NCBI RefSeq assembly: GCF_006539565.1
Contig: NZ_BJNG01000016.1
Location: 62,001 to 126,000 of the forward strand
Direction: 5' to 3'
Origin: Pseudonocardia hydrocarbonoxydans
GTDB taxonomy: Bacteria; Actinomycetota; Actinomycetes; Mycobacteriales; Pseudonocardiaceae
Length of the DNA: 64,000 nt
The stretch's first letter is position 1, and every line of letters begins with the position of its first letter. A program made the position numbers and the translations under genes. This document shows, one piece after another, positions 34,396 through 42,086 of this stretch. Under the pieces are notes generated by a model that was not told where the DNA came from, did no database searches, and saw only the letters and a program-made list of their open reading frames with translations.

Positions 34396-35423
34396 CGCTC
34401 GCCCTCCGCGGCGAGCTGGATCGCCACATCGATGATCATGTCCTCCTGGCCGCCGACCAGGCCGATCTCCCCGCACCGGCGCAGGATCGCGTGCGCGGGC
34501 ACCTTGTAGCGCTCGGCCGCGGTCTCGGCGTGCAGCAGGAACGAGGAGTACACCCCGGCCCAGCCCTGCACGATCGCGTTGCGGTCCATCTTCGGCCAGC
34601 GCGGCAGGTACGGCCGGACCACGTCCTCGGCCGCGTCGATCAACGCCATGGGGTCGACGCCGGTGGAGACGCCGAGCCGGTCGAACACCGCGGCGAGCAC
34701 CTCGGTCGGCGAGTTGCCCGAGCCCGCGCCGAGCGCGCACAGCGAGCCGTCGATGTAGCGGACGCCGACCTCCTGGGCGATCACCGAGTTGGCCACGCCG
34801 AAACTGAGGTTCTGGTGGCCGTGGTAGCCGACCCACGCCTCGTCGCCCACCTCGGCGACCAGCGCCTCGAACCGGGCCCGCGCCTCGTGCATGAGCAGCG
34901 CGCCCGCCGAGTCGGTGCAGTACGGGGCCTGACAGCCGGCGTCGACCATGATCCGGGCCTGTTTCGCCAGGTCCTCCGGCGGCGTCCGGTGGGCCATCAT
35001 GAGGAACCCGGCGGTCTCCATGCCCAGGTCGCGGGCGGCCTGGAAGTGCTGCGGGGAGACGTCGGCCTCGGTGCAGTGGGTGGCCACCCGCACCATGTCG
35101 GCGCCGGCGTCGCGGGCGCGCTTGAGGTCGTCGACGGTGCCGATGCCGGGCACCAGCAGCACGGCGATCTTCGCCTGCCGCGCCTCCTCGCGGGCCGCGG
35201 CGATCAGCGTCATCTCGTCGGTGTGGGAGAAGCCGTAGTTGAAGCTCGACCCGCCGATGCCGTCGCCGTGGCTCACCTCGATGACGCCGACGCCCGCGCG
35301 GTCCAGGGCGCGGACGGTGTCGCGCACCTGCTGCTCGGTGAACTGGTGCGCCATGGCGTGGCTGCCGTCGCGCAGCGTGGTGTCGACCAGGCGGACGTCG
35401 TGGGCGAGATCGGGGCGGCTCAT
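34392..35423 (-). CDS. 4-hydroxy-2-oxovalerate aldolase
   Basis: The 343-aa protein is of the DmpG/BphI/MhpE class: [17 protein letters not shown] at the N-terminus (metal-binding Asp and catalytic Arg/His), [12 protein letters not shown] with the metal-ligand histidines, and [14 protein letters not shown] near the end. It splits 4-hydroxy-2-oxovalerate to pyruvate and acetaldehyde. It forms a channelling complex with the acylating dehydrogenase encoded immediately upstream. ATGA overlaps on both sides show tight coupling. Confidence 0.92.
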   Translation of the reverse strand: MSRPDLAHDVRLVDTTLRDGSHAMAHQFTEQQVRDTVRALDRAGVGVIEVSHGDGIGGSSFNYGFSHTDEMTLIAAAREEARQAKIAVLLVPGIGTVDDLKRARDAGADMVRVATHCTEADVSPQHFQAARDLGMETAGFLMMAHRTPPEDLAKQARIMVDAGCQAPYCTDSAGALLMHEARARFEALVAEVGDEAWVGYHGHQNLSFGVANSVIAQEVGVRYIDGSLCALGAGSGNSPTEVLAAVFDRLGVSTGVDPMALIDAAEDVVRPYLPRWPKMDRNAIVQGWAGVYSSFLLHAETAAERYKVPAHAILRRCGEIGLVGGQEDMIIDVAIQLAAEGER

Positions 35424-36325
35424 GCCGGCACCTCCAGCTTCCGGGCCGCCATCAGCTCGCCCACCCGGGCGGCCGCCGCGGTCATGATGTCGAGGTTCCC
35501 GGCGTACTCCGGGAGGAAGTCGCCGTTGCCCTTGACCTCCAGGAACACCGCCACCCGCCCGTTCCCCCGCCACGACGCGCGCGGGTCGTCGAACTGGGGC
35601 TCGGCGCGCAGCGTGTAGCCGGGCACGTACTCCTGCACGTCGGCCACCATCTCGTGGACCGACCGCGTGATCGCGTCGTGGTCGGCGTCGGGGCCGATCA
35701 TGCAGAACACCGTGTCGCGCATGATCATCGGCGGTTCGACCGGGTTGAGGATGATGATCGCCTTGCCCCGCTCCGCGCCGCCGACCTCGCTCACCGCGCC
35801 GGAGGTGGTGTGGGTGAACTCGTCGATGTTCGCCCGGGTGCCGGGCCCCGCCGAGCGTGACGACACCGACGCCACGATCTCGGCGTAGGGCACCGGGGTG
35901 ACGCGGGAGACCGCGTGCACCATCGGGATCGTGGCCTGGCCGCCGCAGGTGATCATGGAGACGTTGGGGGCGTCGAGGTGGTCGTGCAGGTTCACCGGCG
36001 GGCAGACCATCGGCCCGAGGTGCGCGGGGGTCAGGTCGACGGCCTGGATCCCGGCCTCGGCGTAGCGCGGGGCGTTGGCGACGTGGGCCGCGGCCGAGGT
36101 GGCCTCGAACACGATCTGCGGCAGCGGGTCCTGGCGCAGCAGCCAGTCGACTCCCTCCGCGCTCGCCGCGATGCCCTGGTCGCGGGCGCGGGCCAGCCCG
36201 TCGGACTCGACGACCCCCACCACGTACCGGACGTCGAGGACGTCGCTGCGCTGCAGCTTCGCCAGCAGGTCGGTGCCGATGTTGCCCGGTCCGACGATCG
36301 CGGCGGGCACGCGTCCTGAGCTCAT
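35420..36325 (-). CDS. Acetaldehyde dehydrogenase (acylating)
   Basis: The 301-aa length is standard for the DmpF/BphJ/MhpF family. NAD-binding GPGNIG is at 12-17, catalytic C127 in [12 protein letters not shown] and the C-terminal [13 protein letters not shown] and [18 protein letters not shown] blocks are intact. It converts acetaldehyde to acetyl-CoA with CoA and NAD. It is the first gene of the minus-strand operon; the GTTC-N9-GAAC palindrome 42 bp upstream ties it to the catabolic genes 20-30 kb away. Confidence 0.92.
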   Translation of the reverse strand: MSSGRVPAAIVGPGNIGTDLLAKLQRSDVLDVRYVVGVVESDGLARARDQGIAASAEGVDWLLRQDPLPQIVFEATSAAAHVANAPRYAEAGIQAVDLTPAHLGPMVCPPVNLHDHLDAPNVSMITCGGQATIPMVHAVSRVTPVPYAEIVASVSSRSAGPGTRANIDEFTHTTSGAVSEVGGAERGKAIIILNPVEPPMIMRDTVFCMIGPDADHDAITRSVHEMVADVQEYVPGYTLRAEPQFDDPRASWRGNGRVAVFLEVKGNGDFLPEYAGNLDIMTAAAARVGELMAARKLEVPA

Positions 36326-36366
36326 GGGTCCACACTGGCGCGTGGTGCGACGTGGGGGAACCACGG

Positions 36367-36385
36367 CGTTCCGACCAGCGGAACA
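36367..36385. promoter_or_regulatory. Operator-like palindrome GTTCCG-N5-CGGAAC upstream of the aldolase operon
   Basis: CGTTCCGACCAGCGGAACA has perfect 6-bp arms GTTCCG/CGGAAC with a 5-bp centre, the same form as the site at 6275-6295. It lies between the acylating dehydrogenase start (36325) and the divergent YbhB gene (36440). Confidence 0.7.
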
Positions 36386-36439
36386 CCCCTGCCCGCAACT
36401 AGGTTGTGTCCCGTACACCGACCCGCGAAGGAGCAGCAC

Positions 36440-36976
36440 ATGGCGACCCCCGCCGATCCGTACACCTTCCTCCCCGAGGTGCCCGCCTTCACCGTCACCA
36501 GCACCGACGTGGAGGACGGCAAGACCCTGCCCGCGCCGCACACCAGCGGCGCGTTCGGCGTGCCCGGCGGCGAGGACCGCTCCCCGCAGCTGAGCTGGTC
36601 GGGCTTCCCGGAGGGCACGAAGAGCTTCGCGGTCACCGTCTACGACCCCGACGCCCCCACCGCGTCCGGCTTCTGGCACTGGGCCGCGTTCGACATCCCC
36701 GTCTCGGTCACCTCGCTCGACGCGGGCGCGGGCGACCAGGGCGGGGCCAACCTCCCGGCCGGTGCGGTGCAGCTCAAGAACGACGGCGGCTTCGCCGGCT
36801 ACATCGGTGCGGCCCCGCCGGAGGGCCACGGCCCGCACCGCTACTTCGTCGTGGTGCACGCCGTCGACGTGGAGAGCCTGGGCGTCCCCGCCGACGCCAC
36901 CCCGGCGTTCCTGGGCTTCAACCTGTTCGGCCACACCCTGGGCCGCGCGACGATCACCCCCGTCTTCGAGCAGTGA
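36440..36976 (+). CDS. YbhB/YbcL-family PEBP-like protein
   Basis: This 178-aa phosphatidylethanolamine-binding-protein fold has [38 protein letters not shown] and [14 protein letters not shown] as the conserved ligand-pocket motifs. A GAAGGAG site precedes ATG 36440. No signal peptide, so cytoplasmic. Bacterial members have no settled function. It is divergent from the meta operon and shares the promoter gap that contains the operator palindrome. Confidence 0.85.
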   Translation: MATPADPYTFLPEVPAFTVTSTDVEDGKTLPAPHTSGAFGVPGGEDRSPQLSWSGFPEGTKSFAVTVYDPDAPTASGFWHWAAFDIPVSVTSLDAGAGDQGGANLPAGAVQLKNDGGFAGYIGAAPPEGHGPHRYFVVVHAVDVESLGVPADATPAFLGFNLFGHTLGRATITPVFEQ

Positions 36977-36995
36977 CGCCCCGGGCGGCCCCTCC

Positions 36996-37523
36996 TCACC
37001 GGGCGGGGCCGCCCGTGGTCACGGCCGCGAGCACCGCGTCCAGCGCGGCGTCGGCGAGCGCGCGGGTCTCGTCGTCGGTGCGGTCCTGGATCGGGTGCGG
37101 GACGAACACCGCGGGCACCTCCCGGTAGCCCAGCGCCCGGGCCTGGGCGGCGCTCGCGTCGACGAACTCGGTGGACGCGCAGAACGCGGCCACCACACCC
37201 CGGGCCTCCAGGGCGGCGAAGTCGTGCACACTGCACGACGTGCACGAGCCTCAATCGGCGAGCGCGGAGATCACCACGTCGCACTCGGCGGCGATCTCGC
37301 GGCGCAGGTCCGGCGGCATCGGCTTGGCGAACGTCGGCTTGACGTAGCGCCGCACGGCCACCCCGCGCTGTGCGAGCAGCGCCTCCAGCCGGTCGAGGAA
37401 GACGTCTCCGCGGGGCTTGGAGATGTCGAGCAGCCCCACCCGCGCCCCGTCGAGCGTCGCCGGGCGGGCGATCGCCTCCCGGTGCGCCGACGCGCTCTCG
37501 TCGGTCGGGTCCAGCACGATCAT
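36996..37523 (-). CDS. Probable UGSC-family selenoprotein (in-frame TGA read as selenocysteine)
   Basis: ATG 37523 follows GGGAGG and overlaps the upstream stop (ATGA). After 90 codons there is TGA (37251-37253), and the same frame continues [18 protein letters not shown] to a stop at 36996, giving 175 residues with Sec91. The motif U-G-S-C-T is the hallmark of a family known to carry Sec or Cys at this position. A perfect 8-bp hairpin begins 11 nt after the TGA, as expected of a bacterial SECIS element. The upstream half ([20 protein letters not shown]) and downstream half ([11 protein letters not shown]) make one compact domain. Function is probably redox. If Sec is not inserted, a 90-residue fragment results. 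Confidence 0.8.
37221..37253 (-). promoter_or_regulatory. Candidate bacterial SECIS element (TGA plus hairpin)
   Basis: On the coding strand TGA (37253-37251) is followed by an 11-nt spacer, then GTCGTGCA, loop GTG and TGCACGAC (37239-37221): an exact 8-bp stem. The apical loop starts 19 nt after TGA and has G first, within the known range for bacterial SECIS hairpins. It is also coding sequence. Confidence 0.7.
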
Positions 37524-38938
37524 GGACGAACCTCCCTGGTCACGGGCGTGGAGCCGGCGGCGCCGCCGACCCAGCCGCCGATCACGGCCGAGAACATCCC
37601 GGCTCCCCCGCCGGCGTGCACGATCATCAGACCACCGGGGCGGAACTTCGGCAGCGGCGCCGTCGCCCGGGCCGCCGGCACGCCCTCCTCGATGCCGCCC
37701 GCCCCGCGCACGATCTCCGCCGGGTCGAGGGTGAGGGCCTCGGCGAGCGCGCCCTCCAGGTCGGCGCGCGACCAGCCCGCGGCGGCGAACACCCGGGCGT
37801 GCTCGGGGCAGACGACCAGCGTGGCGTCGAAACCCATCACCAGCTTCGGGTGCGCGACCGTGCGCAGCCCGGCGGCCAACGAACGGGCCAGCGAGTCGGG
37901 GGTCCGCGAGATCTGGTCGGCGATCCCGCGCGGGCCCTCCGCCGCGAAGACGGTGACGGCCGAGACCCCCGGCGCGACCCCGCGCGAGACCGACAGCGGC
38001 TCCCACGGCGAGCCGGCCTCGTCCTCGGCGAAGCAGAACCCGGTCTTGCCGGGGTGACCCAGGGTGGCGCGGTCGACCCCGCCGGGCCGCCCGCCCCCGA
38101 CGTTGCGGATCACCAGCTGCAGCGCCCGGCCGATCGTGGAGTTGGCGCGGGTGCCCTGGCCCAGGGCGTTGCCGCCGGAGTTGAGCCCGATCTCCGCGGC
38201 GACGGGCCCGTTGACGACGATCGCCGGCCCCGCGCCCCAGGTGGTGGCGAGCAGGCCGTGGGCGTTGAACTCGTCGGTGCACGCGGCCTCGACCGCGGCC
38301 AGCACGACCGGCAGGTACTCCGGGCGGCAGCCGGCCAGCACCGCGTTGACCGCCACCTTCTCCACGGTGACCGGCACCAGGTTCGGCGGCACCACGGCGA
38401 CCACCTCGTCCGGGGCCCGGGACGTGCCGTCGAGCATCCGCAGCACCCGGGCCTGCGTCGGGGCCACCACCGGCAGGCCGTCGCTCCAGCCGCGGTCGAA
38501 CAGCGCCTCGGCCTCGTCCTCCAGGGCCGTCAGCTCCACCGCCCGCGAGGCGAGCGTGTGGCCGCGGGAGCGGACCAGCAGCTCGTCGGCCAGCTCGGGG
38601 TCCTGCGTGCGCGAGCCGCAGCCGGGGCGGTGCTCGGGCAGCCCGGCGCCCAGCCCGTCGACCCCGGTGAGCTCCTCCCACGCCGGGCGCAGCCAGCCCT
38701 CGGTGCGCGCCACCTCCGCGCCCGCGGCGAACCGCACGAGCGTCGGCACCGTCTCGACGCCCAGCGCGAGGCTGGCCGCCAGGTCGGTGTCGTCGCGGGC
38801 GCCGGGCGGGAACGCCGGGTCGTCCTGGCTGTACACGACGACCCCCGCCAGCTGCGCCAGCACCGGCTCGACGAGGCGGCAGGTGGGGCAGTCGCGCTTG
38901 ACGACGGCGACGACGCCGTCACGCGGGAAGTCCGGCAC
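37520..38938 (-). CDS. Thioredoxin-like domain fused to a large UGSC-partner domain
   Basis: The 472-aa protein starts at GTG 38938. Residues 1-95 resemble a thioredoxin fold: VVAVVKRDCPTCRLVEPVL with a CPTC redox motif and VETVPTLVRFAAG. The remaining 350 residues are a separate alpha/beta domain with GWSDGLPVVAPTQARVLRML, NAVLAGCRPEYLPVVLAAVEA and NSGGNALGQGTRANSTIGRA. It is coupled to the selenoprotein by an ATGA overlap, so the two probably act together in thiol or selenol redox chemistry. No enzymatic activity can be named. Confidence 0.75.
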   Translation of the reverse strand: MPDFPRDGVVAVVKRDCPTCRLVEPVLAQLAGVVVYSQDDPAFPPGARDDTDLAASLALGVETVPTLVRFAAGAEVARTEGWLRPAWEELTGVDGLGAGLPEHRPGCGSRTQDPELADELLVRSRGHTLASRAVELTALEDEAEALFDRGWSDGLPVVAPTQARVLRMLDGTSRAPDEVVAVVPPNLVPVTVEKVAVNAVLAGCRPEYLPVVLAAVEAACTDEFNAHGLLATTWGAGPAIVVNGPVAAEIGLNSGGNALGQGTRANSTIGRALQLVIRNVGGGRPGGVDRATLGHPGKTGFCFAEDEAGSPWEPLSVSRGVAPGVSAVTVFAAEGPRGIADQISRTPDSLARSLAAGLRTVAHPKLVMGFDATLVVCPEHARVFAAAGWSRADLEGALAEALTLDPAEIVRGAGGIEEGVPAARATAPLPKFRPGGLMIVHAGGGAGMFSAVIGGWVGGAAGSTPVTREVRP

Positions 38939-38993
38939 GCGATCATCGTAGGCGGGTAGGTTGGACGGTGTCCCGGCACGGAGGGGAGCCAGG

Positions 38994-40166
38994 TTGTTCC
39001 GATGGTCCGACCGCGGCGCCCCGGACGCGGCACCCGACGACCGCGCCCTGGCCGCCCGCAACGCCGCGACCCAGGCCTTCCTCGCCCTCGACGACGAGCA
39101 GCGGGCCGCGGCCACGGCCGTCGACGCCGCGGAGGAGCTGGGGTCACCGCGGCGGCTGCGGGAGTCCTGGGCGCAGGTCGCGGCGCTGGGCGACCACGCC
39201 ACCGAGGCCTACCTCGCCGCCACCACCGACACCCCGCCGGGGCGCGCGACGCACACCGCCGACGAGCGCGCCACCGCCGAGATCGAACGCGCCCGCGAGG
39301 CGATCCGCCGCTTCCGGTCGACCCACGGGCGGGTCCTCGACGAGGCCGCGCACCTGGTCACCGGGCTGCCCGCGGCCGTCCACGAGGCGCGGGTCGCCCT
39401 GGTCGACGCCCGGGGTGCCGTGGAGGGGTCGGGGGTGCGGTCGCGCCGGGCGCAGGAACGGCTCGCCGAGGCCGAGCGGTCCGCGGCCCGCCTCGACTCC
39501 CCCGGCCTGCGCGAGCGCCGCGACGCGATCGCCCGCACCCTCGAGCTCGCCCGCGAGGCCCGCACGCTGGCCCTGGACGCCCCGCGCACCGCGGCCACCG
39601 TGCGCACGTCGCTCACCAGCGTCGCCACCCGCCGCTCCGCCGCGCAGACCCGCACCGAGCGCATCGAGCCCGCCCTGTCGGCGCTGCGCCGGGAGTTCTC
39701 CGAGCGCTGCTCCCGCGACCTGGAGGGGGCCCACGAGCGCGCGTCGGCCTGCCTGGCCGCCGCCGACGTCGCCGTGGCCCAGGCACGGGCGTTCGCCGAC
39801 GCGGGCGACTGGGACGACGCCGCCGACCGGATCGCCGCCGCGCGCACCGAGCTCTCCCGCGCCGAGAGCCGCGCCGACGCCGTCACCGAGCGGCTGGCCG
39901 AGCTGCGGGACGTGCGGGCCGACCCCGCGCGCCACGCCGCCGACGTCCGGTTCGTCGTGCGCGACGCCCAGCGGCTCGTCGTCGACCGTGGGCTGATCGA
40001 CCGGTTCGGGCCGGTGCTCGACGCCCAGTCGGTGCGGCTGCAGAACGCCCAGGAGCGGCTCACCGGTGCCCACCCCGACTACTGGTTCTACCTCACCGAA
40101 CTGCGCGGCATCCGCGACCGCGTGCGGCAGGCCGTCGAGGAGGTCCGGGCGGGCGCCGGGCGGTGA
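38994..40166 (+). CDS. Uncharacterised coiled-coil-rich protein
   Basis: TTG 38994 follows GGAGGGGAG and gives 390 aa (MFRWSDRGAPDAAPD); no better start is visible. The protein is Arg/Ala/Glu-rich and almost wholly helical by composition, with repeated heptad-like stretches such as RRAQERLAEAERSAARL. No signal peptide or membrane segment is present. It is divergent from the thioredoxin-like fusion gene with a 55-bp gap. Composition suggests a structural or scaffold protein; the family is not recognised. Confidence 0.7.
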   Translation: MFRWSDRGAPDAAPDDRALAARNAATQAFLALDDEQRAAATAVDAAEELGSPRRLRESWAQVAALGDHATEAYLAATTDTPPGRATHTADERATAEIERAREAIRRFRSTHGRVLDEAAHLVTGLPAAVHEARVALVDARGAVEGSGVRSRRAQERLAEAERSAARLDSPGLRERRDAIARTLELAREARTLALDAPRTAATVRTSLTSVATRRSAAQTRTERIEPALSALRREFSERCSRDLEGAHERASACLAAADVAVAQARAFADAGDWDDAADRIAAARTELSRAESRADAVTERLAELRDVRADPARHAADVRFVVRDAQRLVVDRGLIDRFGPVLDAQSVRLQNAQERLTGAHPDYWFYLTELRGIRDRVRQAVEEVRAGAGR

Positions 40167-40170
40167 GCGG

Positions 40171-41109
40171 TCAGGTCGTCAGCACCAGCTTGCCGGTGGT
40201 GCGGCCGAGCTCGCCCGCGCGGTGGGCGTGCGAGGCCCGCTCCAGCGGGAACGTCTCGGCGACGACGACGCGCAGGTTGCGCTGGTCGACCAGCCGGGCG
40301 AGGTCCTCGAGCCCGTCGCCGTCGGGCTCGACCAGCATGCCGGTGGCGCGCAGCCCGCGCTCCCTGGCGGCGGCGAGCGCGTCGGCCGCGGCCGCCGAGG
40401 GCAGGCAGATCATCAGGCCGTCGGGGGCCAGCACGTCGAGCGAGCGCAGCGAGACCTCGCCGCCGATCAGGTCGTACACGACGTCGACGGGCTCGACGGC
40501 GCGCTCGAACGCCTCGCGCCGGTAGTCGACGGCCTCGTCGACCCCGAGGTCGTGCAGCAGGTCGTGCTTGCCGGAGGACGCGGTGCCGATGACGTGCGCC
40601 CCGCGCGCCTTCGCGATCTGCACCGCCAGGTGCCCCACCCCGCCCGCGGCGGCGTGCACGAGCACCCGCTGACCCGGCTGGACCGCGGCGATGTCGACCA
40701 GGCACTGCCAGGCGGTGAGCCCGGCCAGCGGCAGCGCGGCGGCGGCCACCTCGCTCAGCCCGGCGGGGCGGTGGGCGAAGTGCCGCGACGGGGCCGTCAC
40801 GAACTCGGCGTAGGCGCCGGCCTGCCGCGGGAACCACGGCATCCCGAACACCCGGTCGCCCACGGCGAACCGGGTGACGCCCGGACCGACGGCGTCGACG
40901 GTGCCCGCGACGTCCCAGCCCACCGTGAACGGCGGCTCGCCGAACACCTTCGCCATCCCGGCACCCGAGCGGGTCTTCCAGTCGACGGGGTTCACCCCGG
41001 CCGCGGCCACCCGGACCCGGACCTCGGTCGGCAGCGGCTCGGGCACCGGCGCCGAGCCGAGGACGAGCACCTCGGGGCCGCCGAACGTCCGCTGTGTGAT
41101 CGCGCGCAT
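40171..41109 (-). CDS. Zinc-independent NAD(P)H:quinone oxidoreductase-type medium-chain reductase
   Basis: From ATG 41109 (MRAITQRTFGGPEVLVL, the usual family opening) the protein has 312 aa; GTG 41118 is an alternative. The nucleotide fold has VLVHAAAGGVGHLAVQIAKARG. GVNPVDWKTRSG and the lack of zinc-binding cysteines place it with the quinone oxidoreductase/NADP reductase branch. It is convergent with the coiled-coil gene and 4 bp from its stop. Substrate unknown. Confidence 0.83.
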   Translation of the reverse strand: MRAITQRTFGGPEVLVLGSAPVPEPLPTEVRVRVAAAGVNPVDWKTRSGAGMAKVFGEPPFTVGWDVAGTVDAVGPGVTRFAVGDRVFGMPWFPRQAGAYAEFVTAPSRHFAHRPAGLSEVAAAALPLAGLTAWQCLVDIAAVQPGQRVLVHAAAGGVGHLAVQIAKARGAHVIGTASSGKHDLLHDLGVDEAVDYRREAFERAVEPVDVVYDLIGGEVSLRSLDVLAPDGLMICLPSAAAADALAAARERGLRATGMLVEPDGDGLEDLARLVDQRNLRVVVAETFPLERASHAHRAGELGRTTGKLVLTT

Positions 41110-41173
41110 CGTCTCCACGGGCGGTTCCTACCAGTGCGCCGGACCCGCCGCCGTGACGACGGCCGCAATCGGC

Positions 41174-41587
41174 TCAGTCCGGCGGTGGCTGGTCGATGAC
41201 CGTCGGTCGGCTGCTGCCCGCGCGCGCCGTGCGTTCCCAGGACAGGAAGCGGTCGGTCTCGGACAGGAACGCCCCGCCGATCCACAGTGCGACGACCGCG
41301 TCGTCGCCGAGACCGATCAGGCCGAGGAACAGCTCGGGCACCAGGTCCACCGGCGACACCAGGTAGGCCAGCCCCAGCACGATCAGCAGGAGCCGCCCGC
41401 GGGCCTCGGGGAACCGCCCGGAGGCCGCGGCGGCGACCAGCCGCGGCAGCGCGCGCACCCGGTCGGCCAGGCCCGGGGCGCCGGGGCGGCGGGTCTGCGT
41501 GACGGCCTTCCACAGCGCGGTGAAGGCGGCGATGCGGCGCGGTCCGAGTGTGGGCACATCGGGCACAACGACGGCGGGCACCCACAC
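41174..41587 (-). CDS. YkvA family (DUF1232) membrane protein
   Basis: This 137-aa protein's hydrophobic core LLLIVLGLAYLVSPVDLVPELFL contains the DUF1232 signature YLVSPVDLVPE and a second hydrophobic stretch (LIGLGDDAVVALWIGGAFL). GTG start at 41587. Function of the family is unknown. It is divergent from the lipoprotein gene. Confidence 0.8.
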   Translation of the reverse strand: MWVPAVVVPDVPTLGPRRIAAFTALWKAVTQTRRPGAPGLADRVRALPRLVAAAASGRFPEARGRLLLIVLGLAYLVSPVDLVPELFLGLIGLGDDAVVALWIGGAFLSETDRFLSWERTARAGSSRPTVIDQPPPD

Positions 41588-41624
41588 GTTCCCCTGACCT
41601 GGCCCCCTCTATCCTGCGCGCACC

Positions 41625-42077
41625 ATGAACCGCACGCTGCTCGGAGTCCTGCTGGTCCTCGCCCTGGCCGGCTGCGGCGGGTCGGTCGCCGACCGGGACC
41701 GCCCCGACGCCACCCAGGAGCGCGCGGCCCCGCCGTCGCCGTTCTGCGCGGCCGTGGTCACGACCAACGCCGCGCTCGCCCCGCTCAGCTCGCCCACCGC
41801 CGAGGCGATCCCGGCCGAGGAGCTGACGAACACCGCCGACGCGGTGCGGGCCGGCACCGCCCAGCTGCTCGCGAGCGCCCCCGACGAGATCCGCGCCGAC
41901 GTCGAGCGCTACGTCGGCGTCGTCGACCTGCAGCTCGACGCGCTGGTCGCCAACGGCGGCGACGGCGCGGCCCTGGCCGCCGACGCCGAGTTCACCGCCC
42001 GGGTGAACACCCCGGAGAACTCCGCGGCGAGCCGCCGCGTGCGGGACTACGTCACCCGCACCTGCACGGCGAGCTGA
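41625..42077 (+). CDS. Small secreted lipoprotein
   Basis: This 150-aa protein has a signal peptide of about 16 residues ending in lipobox LAGC (MNRTLLGVLLVLALAGCGG), so it should be lipid-anchored at the outer face of the membrane. The mature part has two more cysteines (PFCAAV and TRTCTAS) that could form a disulfide and is otherwise helical. The role is not recognised. It is followed after 9 bp by the ThDP enzyme gene. Confidence 0.8.
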   Translation: MNRTLLGVLLVLALAGCGGSVADRDRPDATQERAAPPSPFCAAVVTTNAALAPLSSPTAEAIPAEELTNTADAVRAGTAQLLASAPDEIRADVERYVGVVDLQLDALVANGGDGAALAADAEFTARVNTPENSAASRRVRDYVTRTCTAS

Positions 42078-42086
42078 GCCCGGGCC

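Noticed and set aside
37251..37253. TGA in the UGSC gene taken as a nonsense mutation (pseudogene)
   Set aside because: The downstream frame is intact, the motif is U-G-S-C-T, and a correctly spaced hairpin follows; decay would not preserve these.
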